Under the pieces are notes generated by a model that saw nothing but the letters and a program-made list of their open reading frames with translations, ran no database searches and was not told the DNA's origin. Made by a program: the position numbers and the translations under genes. 6,577 bases of DNA from Syntrophomonadaceae bacterium (GTDB lineage Bacteria > Bacillota > Syntrophomonadia > Syntrophomonadales > Syntrophomonadaceae): contig JAISDD010000185.1 of NCBI GenBank assembly GCA_031265005.1, forward strand, positions 1 to 6,577, read 5' to 3'. Positions within the stretch are counted from its first letter, which is position 1. Each line of letters starts with the position of its first letter. This document shows, piece by piece, positions 5,804-6,577 of the stretch.

Positions 5804-6424
5804 ATGGAAAAAGATATTAAAATTTCTTTTCATAATTACGGTTTTCGCAGTTTTATTACAATAAATTTGTGTCAGGAATGTCCTCGCCAAGATAACAAAG
5901 GGTGCTGCGGTTTATATTCGCCGGTATTTTACCCAATGGATTTTGCGTATTGGCTGGAAAAAAACCCGGAATTAATTAATTTTATATTAAATCTTCCTAA
6001 TATCACTATTTTAGATTCTTCCATTACGGTCAACAGCCCCCGGGATGGAGACAGTTATCGCTGCCCTATGCACAATTTCGAAAGCGGATGTTTGTTAGCT
6101 CAAAAACTTAGAGAATCCATATGCCGGCATTTTGTTTGTCCGGGCGTCTACTGGCAAGACGAATTAAAGCTTTCACGCTGGAAAGATTTTTTTGAACAAA
6201 TTTTTGATTATGAAATTACCATAAACAATACCATAGACGCAAGAATGCGCTTGGAAAACCTGAGTCTGCGCGTTCCGGAACAGAGGAACGACTGTTTCGA
6301 ATTTATGAAAAAAATGGTCCTGGAATTAACGGCTTCTATGGAGAATGTCTTTACAGCATTACCCCAACAGGAGGAATTCTGGATCAAACGCGAGCTTGTT
6401 TTCGGCAAGCAATGGCTATTATAA
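5804..6424 (+). CDS. Cysteine-rich protein, probable YkgJ-type (zinc/iron-chelating) family
   Basis: This 206-residue soluble protein has nine cysteines, eight of them in two clusters. The first is C23-x2-C26-x7-C34-C35 near the N-terminus. The second is C87-x8-C96-x10-C107-x4-C112. The CxxC...CC group followed by a CP...C...CRHFVCPG pattern resembles the YkgJ/CxxCxxCC family, thought from its cysteines to bind zinc or an iron-sulfur centre. The spacing in the first cluster is longer than usual, and the match is by eye only. No signal peptide or membrane segment is seen. ATG 5804 follows AGGAGA (5792-5797) by 6 bases. The gene runs opposite to its neighbours, lies between proA and nadD, and ends 2 bases from the proA stop. 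No function is claimed beyond likely metal binding. Confidence 0.6.
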   Translation: MEKDIKISFHNYGFRSFITINLCQECPRQDNKGCCGLYSPVFYPMDFAYWLEKNPELINFILNLPNITILDSSITVNSPRDGDSYRCPMHNFESGCLLAQKLRESICRHFVCPGVYWQDELKLSRWKDFFEQIFDYEITINNTIDARMRLENLSLRVPEQRNDCFEFMKKMVLELTASMENVFTALPQQEEFWIKRELVFGKQWLL

Positions 6425-6426
6425 GG

Positions 6427-6577
6427 TTAACGTATTTGCCCGTCTCCATAAATTATATATTTTATAGTCGTCAATTCATTCAGACCCATGGGGCCTCGGG
6501 CATGAAGCTTTTGAGTACTGATACCCATTTCGGCTCCAAATCCAAAAACGTTGCCGTCAGTAAAGCGGGTGGAAGCA
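6427..6577 (-). CDS. proA: Glutamate-5-semialdehyde dehydrogenase (gamma-glutamyl phosphate reductase), C-terminal end only
   Basis: Reading the minus strand from the right edge to TAA at 6427-6429 gives 50 residues that match the very end of Pro[21 protein letters not shown], then [20 protein letters not shown] and a terminal IIYGDGQIR. ProA reduces gamma-glutamyl phosphate to glutamate semialdehyde with NADPH, the second step of proline synthesis. The start and the catalytic part lie beyond the window. The gene is on the same strand as nadD, fitting the proBA-nadD order common in Firmicutes, but a plus-strand gene lies between them. The stop is 2 bases from the stop of that convergent gene, with no visible terminator between. 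Confidence 0.93.
   Translation of the reverse strand, partial: ASTRFTDGNVFGFGAEMGISTQKLHARGPMGLNELTTIKYIIYGDGQIR

Noticed and set aside
6208..6408. Minus-strand open frame within the cysteine-rich gene, possibly bridging proA to nadD
   Set aside because: It is antisense to a gene with clear cysteine motifs and a good ribosome binding site, and its product matches nothing recognised.

Overview
The window looks like chromosomal DNA from an anaerobic, low-to-mid-GC Firmicute (Bacillota), probably of the Clostridia type. The evidence is strong GGAGG-type ribosome binding sites, several TTG or GTG starts, a NifB/NifX-type gene pair, a crotonase, and a recognisable piece of the conserved proA-nadD-yqeK-rsfS block. 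The genus cannot be named from this sequence.

Left part (1-3044, plus strand): one tightly packed transcription unit. It holds the 3' part of a NitT/TauT (SsuA-like) ABC substrate-binding protein, its ATPase, a small stand-alone NifX/NifB-C-terminal-like protein, and a NifB-like radical SAM protein. Gaps between genes are 13-42 bases, each gene has its own ribosome binding site, and a hairpin terminator at 3010-3044 closes the unit. In proteobacterial NifB the radical SAM and NifX-like domains are fused; here they are separate neighbours. The permease and any nitrogenase or nitrogenase-like subunits are not in the window and would lie upstream. The unit may make or handle an iron-sulfur (NifB-co-like) cofactor for a nitrogenase-family enzyme linked to uptake of a small anion or sulfur/nitrogen compound. 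That link is inference.

Middle (3045-4042, minus strand): a stand-alone crotonase-family enoyl-CoA hydratase, convergent with the NifB unit. A 165-base upstream region holds a second ribosome-binding-site-like sequence and a possible 15-codon leader ORF.

Right part (4043-6577): the minus-strand genes nadD, yqeK and rsfS (NAD synthesis, Ap4A hydrolysis, ribosome silencing), then the last 50 codons of proA at the right edge. Between proA and nadD sits an oppositely oriented cysteine-rich gene, probably of the YkgJ type (zinc/iron-chelating). It interrupts a block that is usually co-directional. It ends 2 bases from the proA stop and starts from an AT-rich divergent promoter region shared with nadD. 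No RNA genes, CRISPR arrays, insertion sequences or att sites were seen, and no stretch over 300 bases lacks a gene.
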